64,000 bases of DNA from PLanc-01 sp035342095 (GTDB lineage Bacteria; Planctomycetota; Phycisphaerae; Sedimentisphaerales; Anaerobacaceae). The DNA lies in NCBI GenBank assembly GCA_035342095.1, contig DAOQWL010000011.1, positions 28,439 through 92,438 on the forward strand, in the 5' to 3' direction. A program made the translations under genes and the position numbers. The notes under the pieces are model-generated. The model saw nothing but the letters and a program-made list of their open reading frames with translations. It was not told the origin of the DNA and did no database searches. Below are positions 1-7,859 of the stretch, piece after piece (position 1 is the stretch's first letter; each line of letters begins with the position of its first letter).

Positions 1-1812
1 CGGGACACAGGAATCAGCAAGGCCGTCCCCTACCAGGAGATCCCCAAGGACATCCAGCGCCTGCTCATGTATGGCACGGCCGAGGGAGACGAGCAGAAGT
101 ACGGCGTCTGGTTCGAGGGCGTCATCCCGAACCTGGACCGACGCTGGAAGAACACGACCAGCGAATACGTCAAGACCCGCCTGCACGGGTACCTCTCCGA
201 GCAGCCGTGCCAGGCCTGCCACGGCGCCAGGCTCCGCCCGGAGGTCGTCGCGGTCACCGTCGGAGGCAAGAGCATCAGCGACCTCAGCAGGTTGAGCGTC
301 GAGCAGGCCCGTCAGTTCTTCGACGAATTGAAGCTCAATCCCGAGCAGACGATCATCGCTGCCCAGATCCTCAAGGAAATCAAGGCCCGCCTGCAATTCC
401 TGCTCGACGTGGGGTTGGGCTACCTGACGCTCGACCGCATGAGCAGCACCCTGGCGGGCGGCGAGGCCCAGCGAATCCGCCTGGCCACCCAGGTCGGCAG
501 CGGCCTGGTCGGCGTCTGCTACGTGCTCGACGAGCCCACCATCGGCCTGCACAAGCGCGACAACGACCGGCTCCTCGGCATCCTCCAGACGCTGGCCAGG
601 ATCGGCAACACGGTGATCGTCGTCGAGCACGACGAGGACATCATGCGGGCGGCAGACCACATCATCGACATCGGTCCCGCAGCAGGCGCCCACGGCGGCG
701 AGATCATCGCCCAGGGCGACTACGACGACATCATCCGCTCGCCCACCTCCCTCACCGGCGAGTACCTCAGCGGCCGAAAGAGCATCGTCGTCCCCCCTAA
801 GCGGCGCTCGTATTCGCTCAGGAAGTGCATCGAGGTCAAGGGCGCCGCGGAGCACAATCTCAAGAGCATAGATGTGAAATTCCCGCTGGGCGTCTTCATC
901 TGCGTCACCGGCGTCTCGGGCTCGGGCAAGAGCACGCTCATCAACCACATCCTCCTGCGCGGTCTCAAGCGCCACCTGTACCAGTCCCGCGAGAAGCCCG
1001 GCGCGTACAAGAACATCCTCGGCATTTCGCAGATCGACAAGGTGATCGAGATCGACCAGTCGCCCATCGGCAAGACCCCGCGAAGCAATCCCGCGACGTA
1101 CACCGGCGTGTTCGACCTCATCCGCAAGCTCTTCGCGATGACCCGCGAGGCCAAGATCCGCGGGTACACCGCCGGAAGGTTCAGCTTCAACGTCAAGGGC
1201 GGACGCTGCGAGTCCTGCCGCGGCCAGGGCACCAAGAAGATCGAGATGCACTTTCTGCCCGATGTCTACGTCACCTGCCAGGACTGCAAGGGCACGCGGT
1301 TCAACCCCGAGACGCTCCAGATCACCTACAAAGGCAAGAACATCGCGGACGTGCTCGACATGCGAATCGAGGACTCCGTCGAGTATTTCGCCAACTTCCC
1401 GCCCATCGTCCGCGTGCTCAAGACGCTCACCGACGTCGGACTGGGCTATGTCCAGCTCGGCCAGTCCTCCACCACGCTCTCCGGCGGCGAGGCCCAGCGA
1501 GTCAAGCTCTCCGCGGAGTTGGGCAAAGCCTCGACCGGGCGCACCCTCTATCTGCTCGACGAGCCGACCACCGGCCTGCACTTCGCGGACATCCACAACC
1601 TCCTGGGCGTTCTGCAGAAACTGGTGGACCTGGGCAATACGGTCGTCGTAATCGAACACAACCTTGATGTCATCAAGACTGCGGACTATATAATAGACCT
1701 CGGTCCCGAGGGCGGCAACGCCGGCGGAACCGTCGTGGCCGCCGGACCGCCCGAGGAGATCGTGAAAGTGCCGGGCAGCTACACCGGCAGATTCCTGAAG
1801 GCGAAACTGTAG
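1..1812 (+). CDS. uvrA: UvrABC excinuclease subunit A, C-terminal 603 residues (gene begins before the window)
   Basis: DNA-damage-recognition ATPase of nucleotide excision repair, cytoplasmic. The reading frame is open from base 1, so the true start is upstream; the visible part is roughly the last two thirds of a normal UvrA of about 950 residues. Seen: the first ABC signature and Walker B (TLAGGEAQRIRLA, then YVLDEPTIGLH), the second Walker A (GVSGSGKSTLIN, about residue 309 of the visible part), the C-terminal zinc module (CESCRGQG followed by CQDCKG, from about residue 403), the second signature LSGGEAQRVKL and LLDEPTTGLH. No frameshift seen. It ends 95 bases before the OYE-fusion gene, with an AT-rich palindrome between them, so the two are probably separate units. 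Confidence 0.97.
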   Translation, partial: RDTGISKAVPYQEIPKDIQRLLMYGTAEGDEQKYGVWFEGVIPNLDRRWKNTTSEYVKTRLHGYLSEQPCQACHGARLRPEVVAVTVGGKSISDLSRLSVEQARQFFDELKLNPEQTIIAAQILKEIKARLQFLLDVGLGYLTLDRMSSTLAGGEAQRIRLATQVGSGLVGVCYVLDEPTIGLHKRDNDRLLGILQTLARIGNTVIVVEHDEDIMRAADHIIDIGPAAGAHGGEIIAQGDYDDIIRSPTSLTGEYLSGRKSIVVPPKRRSYSLRKCIEVKGAAEHNLKSIDVKFPLGVFICVTGVSGSGKSTLINHILLRGLKRHLYQSREKPGAYKNILGISQIDKVIEIDQSPIGKTPRSNPATYTGVFDLIRKLFAMTREAKIRGYTAGRFSFNVKGGRCESCRGQGTKKIEMHFLPDVYVTCQDCKGTRFNPETLQITYKGKNIADVLDMRIEDSVEYFANFPPIVRVLKTLTDVGLGYVQLGQSSTTLSGGEAQRVKLSAELGKASTGRTLYLLDEPTTGLHFADIHNLLGVLQKLVDLGNTVVVIEHNLDVIKTADYIIDLGPEGGNAGGTVVAAGPPEEIVKVPGSYTGRFLKAKL

Positions 1813-1814
1813 CA

Positions 1815-1894
1815 GCTTACTATTTACCATTGACGATTTACGATTTGGCTTCGCATCTCAAATGGTAAATAGTAAATCGCAAATAGTAAATTCC
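1815..1894. repeat. AT-rich intergenic palindrome, copy 1
   Basis: The arms TTACTATTTACCATT (1817-1831) and AATGGTAAATAGTAA (1861-1875) are perfect reverse complements. Further units of the type GTAAATCGCAAATAGTAAAT follow. The element is very AT-rich in GC-rich DNA and runs right up to the AGGAGG of the next gene. Related copies lie at 5450-5557 and 9896-10004, each directly before a gene of the same locus. Confidence 0.8.
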
Positions 1895-1907
1895 AGGAGG
1901 TGACATC

Positions 1908-4610
1908 ATTCAAACCGAACGGCCAACCATTCCGCCGCGACAGTGGGAGTTCGAGTTGAGCAGCATCGAGGACCTCCGGCGTTTGAATGCGCAGTTGGGG
2001 ACTTCCGTCGATGCCATCGAGGACGTCTCCATCCTCGCACGGCCCGTCGAGTTCGCCGGCCTGACCATCCCCAACTCGCTGGCGGTGCAGCCGATGGAAG
2101 GCTGCGACGGCGACGCCCAGGGCCGGCCCGACGACCTGACGGTCCGACGATACGAGCGGTTCGCCGCCGGCGGCGCGGGACTGATCTGGGCGGAGGCCAT
2201 CGCAGTACTCGAAGAGGCCCGCGCCAATCCCCGCCAGCTCTGGCTCCACCAGGGCAGCAAGGAGGCCTTCCGCGCCATGGTCCGTCGGGCACGGGACAAA
2301 GCCGCTCTGGCCAACGGGTCCGCTCACAGGCCGGTGATCGTCGCACAGTTGACCCATTCGGGCCGATACAGCAAGCCGGGCCCAGTCCCCAAGCCGATCA
2401 TCCCACAGCGGGATCCCTACCGCGACCCGATGGCGCCGCAGCCCAGGCCCGATACGAACCGCAAGAGCCGAATCCCCGACGATTGGCCGATCGTCACGGA
2501 CGATTACCTCGACCGGCTCCAAGACGCCTACGTCGAAGCGGCTCGCATTGCATTCGAGGTCGGTTTCGACGCGGTCGACATCAAGTCGTGTCACGGCTAT
2601 CTCATCAACGAGCTTCTCGCCTGTCACAACCGACCCGGCAAGTACGGCGGGTCGTTCGAGAACCGCACGCGGTTCATGCTCAGCGCGATCGACCGCATCC
2701 GCGAGACAATCGGCGAGAAGGCCCGGATCGTCACGCGGATGGGCATCTATGATGCGATTCCCTACCCCTACGGCTGGGGCGTGGACAAAGACGACTACAC
2801 CAAGCCGGACCTGACCGAGCCCAAGAAGCTGATCGCCCTGCTTCGTCAACGAGGCGTCCGACTCATCGACATTACCATCGCCAATCCGTACTACAATCCG
2901 CACGTGGGCCGGCCGTTCAACGAGCCCATCGTCGGTGGGTACGCTGAGCCGGAGCATCCGCTGGCAGGCGTGGCGAGACTCATCAATGTGACGGCCGAGG
3001 TTCAGAAGGAATTCCCCGATATAGCCTTCGTGGGCACCGGCTATAGCTGGCTGCGGACGCTTTTCGCCAACGTCGGCGCCGCGAGCAAAGCCAGCGGCCT
3101 GGCGACCTTGATCGGGGCAGGCCGGATGGGGTTCGCCTATCCCGACTTCGCGCGGGACATCGTCCGCGACCGTCGGATGTACGCGGAGAAAGTGTGCGTT
3201 GGGTGCAGCGCATGCACGCAGATCATGCGGGACGGCGGTCGGACCGGATGCGTCGTGCGGGACAACGAGGTCTACGGCCCGATCTTCCGTCGCGGACGCA
3301 TGAGCGACAAGGACAACCTGCTGCGACTGGCGGCTGCCTGCCGCAAGTGCCAGGAGGCGACGTGCCAGTTGGGCTGCCCCGCCGGGATCGAGATCCCGCA
3401 GTTCATCAGCCTGTTCCTCGAAGGCAAGGAGCGAGAGGCCTACGAGACCATCCGCAAAGCCAACGTCTTCCCCGAGGTCTGCGCCTGGTTGTGCCCGGTC
3501 GAGCAGCAGTGCCAGGGCAACTGCCTGCAACAGTTCATCGGCGACGGTCCCCTGCCCATCGCGGACATCCAGCGGTATCTCGCGTCGCAGGCGAACAAGA
3601 ACGGCTGGTCCAAGCTGCGAATCCCTGCGAAAGCCACCGGCAGGAAGGTCGCGATCGTCGGCGCCGGTCCCGCGGGTCTGGCGTGCGCCGCCGGGTTGCT
3701 GGAAGCGGGCCACGCGGTGACGATCTTCGACAGGAGCACCGCCCTGGGCGGCATGGTCGAATCCGTCATCCCGACCGACCGCCAGAACACCGCCCTCAAG
3801 AACGAGATGGCCGCGATCTTCGCCGAGGTGCCGAAGGACCGGATGAGCCTGTCGCTCGGCAAGGAACTCGACTCGCAGCACAACCTGGACACGATCCTGG
3901 CCCAGGGCTTCGACGCCGCCTTCATCGGGCTGGGTCTGCCCCAGTCCGTAGGGTGGGTTCTCAACCCACGTGTTCCCCCGGCCGGTGCGCACTTGACGCT
4001 CGATGGGCTCTGGAACGCGATGGACTTCCTGTCCTTGGCCAAGCAGGATCACAGGTTGGACCTCGCAGGCAAATCCATCGCGGTCATCGGTGGCGGCAAC
4101 ACCGCGATGGACGTGGCAGTCACCGCCGCCCGGGCCGGGGCAAGGGACGTCTATGTGGTCTACCGTCGATCCTTCAAGGAGATGCCCGCGTGGGACGCCG
4201 AACGGGACCGGGCGATGGCCGCAGGGGTCCACTTCCTCATCCTGACGCAGCCGCTTGAGTACACGTCGCGCGACGGGAAACTCACCGGGATCAAGCTGTG
4301 CCCGACCCGGCTCGGCGAACCGGACAGCAGCGGCCGGCGCAGACCCGAGCCGCTCGAATCCAGCGCGTACGAGCTGAATATGGACGTTGTGGTCGAAGCC
4401 ATCGGACAGGCGGCGCCGGAGGGCATCGAGAAAGTCCTGCCGGGCGTTCAGTTCGACCGAGGACTCATCCGGACGCAGTCCGGGACGCTCGCCACATCCC
4501 GGCCGGGCGTCTTTGCCGGCGGGGACATCGTTCGAGGGGCATCGACCGTCGTGGCCGCTGTCGCGGACGGTATGAGAGCCGCCAGGGAAATCGATCAGTT
4601 TCTCAAGTAG
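1908..4610 (+). CDS. Old Yellow Enzyme-type oxidoreductase fused to a GltD-like Fe-S/FAD/NAD(P) module
   Basis: Predicted cytoplasmic flavoprotein that moves electrons from NAD(P)H through FAD and an Fe-S centre to an FMN-type TIM barrel; the substrate is unknown. Numbered from the TTG at 1956: OYE barrel about 25-400 (FAGLTIPNSLAVQPMEG, KSCHGYLINELL, GAGRMGFAYPDFARD); a cysteine cluster CVGCSAC near 413; a GltD-type Fe-S domain near 460 (CRKCQEATCQLGCPAG, then CAWLCPVEQQCQGNC); FAD site GAGPAGLACAAG near 568; NAD(P) site GGGNTAMDVAV near 711; C-terminal GDIVRGASTVVAAVADG. Start choice: no ATG, GTG or TTG lies between the in-frame stop at 1887 and 1956, yet AGGAGG at 1895-1900 is placed for ATC 1905 or ATT 1908. 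From 1908 the protein has 900 residues, from TTG 1956 it has 884. The stop codon TAG is the first part of a palindromic repeat. 2,4-dienoyl-CoA reductases have a similar layout but lack the GltD Fe-S part. Confidence 0.85.
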   Translation: MQTERPTIPPRQWEFELSSIEDLRRLNAQLGTSVDAIEDVSILARPVEFAGLTIPNSLAVQPMEGCDGDAQGRPDDLTVRRYERFAAGGAGLIWAEAIAVLEEARANPRQLWLHQGSKEAFRAMVRRARDKAALANGSAHRPVIVAQLTHSGRYSKPGPVPKPIIPQRDPYRDPMAPQPRPDTNRKSRIPDDWPIVTDDYLDRLQDAYVEAARIAFEVGFDAVDIKSCHGYLINELLACHNRPGKYGGSFENRTRFMLSAIDRIRETIGEKARIVTRMGIYDAIPYPYGWGVDKDDYTKPDLTEPKKLIALLRQRGVRLIDITIANPYYNPHVGRPFNEPIVGGYAEPEHPLAGVARLINVTAEVQKEFPDIAFVGTGYSWLRTLFANVGAASKASGLATLIGAGRMGFAYPDFARDIVRDRRMYAEKVCVGCSACTQIMRDGGRTGCVVRDNEVYGPIFRRGRMSDKDNLLRLAAACRKCQEATCQLGCPAGIEIPQFISLFLEGKEREAYETIRKANVFPEVCAWLCPVEQQCQGNCLQQFIGDGPLPIADIQRYLASQANKNGWSKLRIPAKATGRKVAIVGAGPAGLACAAGLLEAGHAVTIFDRSTALGGMVESVIPTDRQNTALKNEMAAIFAEVPKDRMSLSLGKELDSQHNLDTILAQGFDAAFIGLGLPQSVGWVLNPRVPPAGAHLTLDGLWNAMDFLSLAKQDHRLDLAGKSIAVIGGGNTAMDVAVTAARAGARDVYVVYRRSFKEMPAWDAERDRAMAAGVHFLILTQPLEYTSRDGKLTGIKLCPTRLGEPDSSGRRRPEPLESSAYELNMDVVVEAIGQAAPEGIEKVLPGVQFDRGLIRTQSGTLATSRPGVFAGGDIVRGASTVVAAVADGMRAAREIDQFLK

Positions 4611-4663
4611 CATGGGCGTCCCGCCCATGAATTGGGGATCACGGGCAAGATGCCCGTGCTGCG
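4608..4663. repeat. Multi-hairpin intergenic repeat (GTAGCATGGGCG type), copy 1, short form
   Basis: Two perfect hairpins follow each other: CATGGGCG/CGCCCATG (4611-4628) and CACGGGCA/TGCCCGTG (4640-4658). The TAG stop of the OYE fusion is part of the repeat's opening GTAGCATGGG. Fuller copies lie at 18340-18442 and 54923-55026. It probably acts as a transcript-end or RNA-stability structure (inference). Confidence 0.85.
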
Positions 4664-4678
4664 AAAGAAAGGACCATC

Positions 4679-5449
4679 ATGGCAGACCGATCCGTTGCCA
4701 TCGTCACCGGCGCCAGTCGGGGTATCGGCCGCAGCGTCGCGCTGGAATTGGCTTCGTTAGGTTATGACTTGGTCGTCAATCGGGCCCAGGAGCAGGAGCC
4801 GGAGGTACTGAATGAGGCATCGGCGCTCGGCGCCCATTGCGAGTTCGTCGCCGGCAGTATCGCCGAGGCGCCGACGAGACAGCGAATCGTGGACATGGCA
4901 AAGGCTCGGTTCGGCCGATGCGACCTGCTCGTCAACAACGCAGGCACCGGTCCGGCCAAGCGGCTCGACATTCTCGAAGCCACTGAGGAAAGCTTCGACC
5001 GGGTCCTGGGCATCAATCTCAAGGGCCCCTACTTCCTGACGCAGCTCGTCGCGAACTGGATGGTCCAGCAGCGAAAGGAACACTCGGACCGGCCCTTGCG
5101 GATCGTCAATATCGGCTCGATCTCCGCCTATACCAGCTCCCCCTCGCGCGGCGAATACTGTGTCAGCAAGGCGGGGATCGCGATGATGACCAGGCTCTAC
5201 GCGGACCGCCTGGCCGAGCACAATATCGGCGTCTTCGAGGTCAGTCCGGGCATTATCGAGACGGACATGACCCGCGTGGTGAAGGACAAATACGACAAGC
5301 TGATCGCCGACGGACTGACGCCGATCCGCCGATGGGGCAGGCCCGAGGACGTGGCGAAGGCCGTCGGCGCGATCGCAGAAGGCCGACTCGATTTCTCGAC
5401 CGGGACCGTCATCCACGTCGATGGCGGCTTCCACTTGAGAAGACTCTAG
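4679..5449 (+). CDS. Short-chain dehydrogenase/reductase (FabG-like), probable sugar-acid reductase
   Basis: NAD(P)-dependent oxidoreductase of 256 residues, the usual length of a classical SDR, cytoplasmic. Seen: cofactor motif TGASRGIG (about 9-16), NNAG near 85, catalytic Ser in NIGSIS and Tyr/Lys in EYCVSK near 160, and a typical C-terminal TGTVIHVDGG. Start ATG 4679 has AAAGGA five bases upstream. Databases would probably call it 3-oxoacyl-ACP reductase. Its position between an OYE fusion and a KDPG-aldolase/KDG-kinase pair makes a role in sugar-acid breakdown more likely, for example 4-deoxy-5-keto-uronate to 2-keto-3-deoxygluconate. That role is inference; the fold and cofactor type are secure. 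Confidence 0.9.
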   Translation: MADRSVAIVTGASRGIGRSVALELASLGYDLVVNRAQEQEPEVLNEASALGAHCEFVAGSIAEAPTRQRIVDMAKARFGRCDLLVNNAGTGPAKRLDILEATEESFDRVLGINLKGPYFLTQLVANWMVQQRKEHSDRPLRIVNIGSISAYTSSPSRGEYCVSKAGIAMMTRLYADRLAEHNIGVFEVSPGIIETDMTRVVKDKYDKLIADGLTPIRRWGRPEDVAKAVGAIAEGRLDFSTGTVIHVDGGFHLRRL

Positions 5450-5557
5450 GATTTATGACTTACGATTTACTATTTACGATTTGAGGGCCGTGTGCATTGG
5501 CTCGCTCCGAAACACTGAGCCGGCGAAGCCAAATCGTAAATCGCAAATAGTAAATCA
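5450..5557. repeat. AT-rich intergenic palindrome, copy 2
   Basis: The left arm, a run of GATTTACTATTTACGATTTG (from about 5466), faces the right arm CAAATCGTAAAT..AAATAGTAAATC (5530-5556). A GC-rich centre of about 45 bases lies between them. It fills almost the whole gap between the SDR gene and the aldolase gene. Confidence 0.8.
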
Positions 5558-5577
5558 CCAATTTCGGTGAGGGGCTC

Positions 5578-6363
5578 ATGGATATCAAAACGGCAATCGT
5601 CACACTGATCCGTGACGGTTTCATTCTCGTCTTCAACCAGGACAAGCTCGACATCGTCCGGACCGCCCAGGCCCTCGTCGAAGCGGGAGTCAACAACATG
5701 GAAGTCACGTGCCGGATCAAGAGGCCCCTGGAGAAGCTTGCGAGACTCCGCAAGGAGATGCCCGACTTCGTCGCAGGCTCCGCCAGCCTGATCGACTGGC
5801 CCGGCATGACCTCGGTCTACAACCACGCGCACCCGGACGATCCGCTGCCCACCCTCCAGCACGTGGTCGATGCCGGCGCGTGCTACCTGGTCTCTGCGGT
5901 GAACTTCAGCGACACAGGCTACAAGCGATTCGCGGGACGCATGGCGATGATCCCCGGCTGCGGCAGCGCCACCGAGGTCGTCACCCAATTCGCCAAGGGC
6001 GCGAACCTCTGCAAGGTCTTCCCGGCCAAGGAGCTGGGCGGTCCGGCGTTTATCGAGGCCATCGACCCTGCTCTGCACAAGATGATCAGTCTGGTCCCCA
6101 CGGGCGGCACGACCGCCGCCAACATCCCCGACTACGTCAACGCCGGGGTGCTGGTGCTGGGCGGCTCTTTCAGCATGATCGAGAAGGCCACGATGAAGAA
6201 GATTGTCGAAGAACAAGACTACAAGCTGCTCGCCAGAGAGCTTTCGGTCGTAAAACGTCTGATCGACGAAGTGCGGGCGAAGAAGTACCCCGGCCTCAAC
6301 TTGGCGACCGCGTCGCTCGAAGAGGTCATCGCGAAGACCGGCCGCAACTTCAACCTTCCATGA
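5578..6363 (+). CDS. eda: KDPG/KHG aldolase family protein
   Basis: Class I aldolase of the Eda family, predicted to split 2-keto-3-deoxy-6-phosphogluconate into pyruvate and glyceraldehyde-3-phosphate; cytoplasmic. Seen: MEVTCRIKRP near residue 41 (the EVT(L/C)R substrate-site motif), GCGSATEV near 125, and the Schiff-base lysine in KVFPAKELGG near 145, then PTGGTTAANIPDYVNAG. At 261 residues it is about 50 longer than E. coli Eda, with a C-terminal helical extension. Start ATG 5578 follows GTGAGGGG. The stop overlaps an upstream ATG of the next frame. With the KDG-type kinase at 10019 it would form the lower half of an Entner-Doudoroff-like branch. Confidence 0.87.
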   Translation: MDIKTAIVTLIRDGFILVFNQDKLDIVRTAQALVEAGVNNMEVTCRIKRPLEKLARLRKEMPDFVAGSASLIDWPGMTSVYNHAHPDDPLPTLQHVVDAGACYLVSAVNFSDTGYKRFAGRMAMIPGCGSATEVVTQFAKGANLCKVFPAKELGGPAFIEAIDPALHKMISLVPTGGTTAANIPDYVNAGVLVLGGSFSMIEKATMKKIVEEQDYKLLARELSVVKRLIDEVRAKKYPGLNLATASLEEVIAKTGRNFNLP

Positions 6364-6383
6364 CACGCACGGGAGCAAGACGT

Positions 6384-7859
6384 ATGATCGGACCCCTTAT
6401 TTCGACTGTCTTTGCCATCTCGCTGGCCTCAGCAACAGCGAGTGATTCTGGATCCCTCGTGACCTTGAACGCCAGGGACACCGGCTATCGCGGCATCTGG
6501 TACATGAACCAGCCGCTCCAGAACGAGTACCGCTTCAAGTACAGTGGCGGGCTCGGAACGTACTGCGATTTTCACAAGCCGTTCGCGGTCTATTGCCCGA
6601 AAGTCAACAAAACGTTCTTCTGCTACGGCGGGACCACGGAAGACTCCTACCTGGAGCACGACCTGACAAGCACGAAGGATGCGTCAGACATGTCCGGCGT
6701 CCTGCTGCACATGGTCTCCTACTACGATCACGCGACCGGCAAGGTCCCGCGCCCGACCCTCCTGCTCGACAAGCACACGAAAGACGCCCACGACAACCCG
6801 GTCATCTCCGTGGACGACCAAGGGTACATCTGGATCTTCTCGACCTCGCACGGGACCTCGCGACCCTCCTATATCCATCGCAGCAGGGAACCGTACAGCA
6901 TCGACGCGTTCGAGCAAATCCGCGCGACGAAGGTCGAGGACGGGAATGAAGTCCCCATGACGAACTTCTCGTACATGCAGGCCTGGCACGTCCGCGGACG
7001 GGGTTTCGTCGCCTTCTTCACGCGATACCACTACCCCGCCGCACGCACCGCCTGCTTCGCGACCAGCACCGATGGAGTTCGCTGGTCCCGGTGGCAGAGG
7101 CTCGCCGCCATCGACGAGGGCCACTATCAGATCAGCGCGGTAAGCGAGAGCAAGGCCGCCACGGCGCTCAATTACCATCCGAAAGGCAAAGGGCTCAACT
7201 GGCGAACGAACCTCTACTACATCGAGACCACGGACTTCGGCCAAACCTGGCGCACGGCGGGCGGAGGCACACTGGCGCTGCCCTTGACTGCGCCGCAAAA
7301 CCACGCCCTCGTTCGCGACTATGAGAAGGAAGGCCTGCTCGTCTATGTGAAGGACATCCGTTTCGACGAAGCAGGCAGACCGGTGATCCTGTACATCACC
7401 AGCAGGGGCTATCGATCCGGACCGGAAGATGGACCGCGAACGTGGACCACGGCCTGCTGGACGGGGACTGCCTGGGAGATCCGGCCCGTGACGACCTCGG
7501 ACAACAACTACGACATGGGCTCGCTGTACATCGAGGGCGACGGCACATGGCGAATCATCGCGCCAACCGAGACGGGCCCACAGCCGTACAACCCCGGCGG
7601 CGAGGTCGCCATCTGGACCAGCAGCAACCGCGGCGCCTCGTGGCAGAGAGCAAGACAGATCACGAGCAACAGCAAGTTCAATCACACATACGTCCGCCGC
7701 CCGGTGAACGCCCACGATGGCTTCTACGCTTTCTGGGCGGATGGGAACGGGCGCGAGCCGTCGACGTCCTCGTTCTACTTCTGCACGAAGGCGGGCGACA
7801 TGTTCCGCCTGCCACGTGACATGGCAGAGGACTTCGCACTACCGGAGAGAGTGAATTGA
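6384..7859 (+). CDS. Secreted BNR-repeat (sialidase-fold-like) protein, possible polysaccharide lyase or hydrolase
   Basis: A 491-residue protein with an N-terminal signal peptide (MIGPLISTVFAISLASATAS), so exported. The rest looks like a BNR_4-type beta-propeller: repeated aromatic/Gly-rich strands and Asp-box-like pieces such as SSNRGASWQRA near the C-terminus and TDFGQTWRTAGG in the middle. Start ATG 6384 has GGGAG eight bases upstream; an in-frame ATG at 6360 would overlap the aldolase stop and spoil the signal peptide. Some members of this broad family are ulvan lyases and others are uncharacterised hydrolases. In this locus it may release the uronic-acid-type substrate used by the cytoplasmic enzymes (inference). 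The enzyme class is not certain. Confidence 0.75.
   Translation: MIGPLISTVFAISLASATASDSGSLVTLNARDTGYRGIWYMNQPLQNEYRFKYSGGLGTYCDFHKPFAVYCPKVNKTFFCYGGTTEDSYLEHDLTSTKDASDMSGVLLHMVSYYDHATGKVPRPTLLLDKHTKDAHDNPVISVDDQGYIWIFSTSHGTSRPSYIHRSREPYSIDAFEQIRATKVEDGNEVPMTNFSYMQAWHVRGRGFVAFFTRYHYPAARTACFATSTDGVRWSRWQRLAAIDEGHYQISAVSESKAATALNYHPKGKGLNWRTNLYYIETTDFGQTWRTAGGGTLALPLTAPQNHALVRDYEKEGLLVYVKDIRFDEAGRPVILYITSRGYRSGPEDGPRTWTTACWTGTAWEIRPVTTSDNNYDMGSLYIEGDGTWRIIAPTETGPQPYNPGGEVAIWTSSNRGASWQRARQITSNSKFNHTYVRRPVNAHDGFYAFWADGNGREPSTSSFYFCTKAGDMFRLPRDMAEDFALPERVN

Noticed and set aside
1824..4628. A 934-codon open frame on the minus strand
   Set aside because: Antisense to the OYE fusion, whose motifs are clear; low-complexity Arg/Gly/Asp composition typical of shadow frames.
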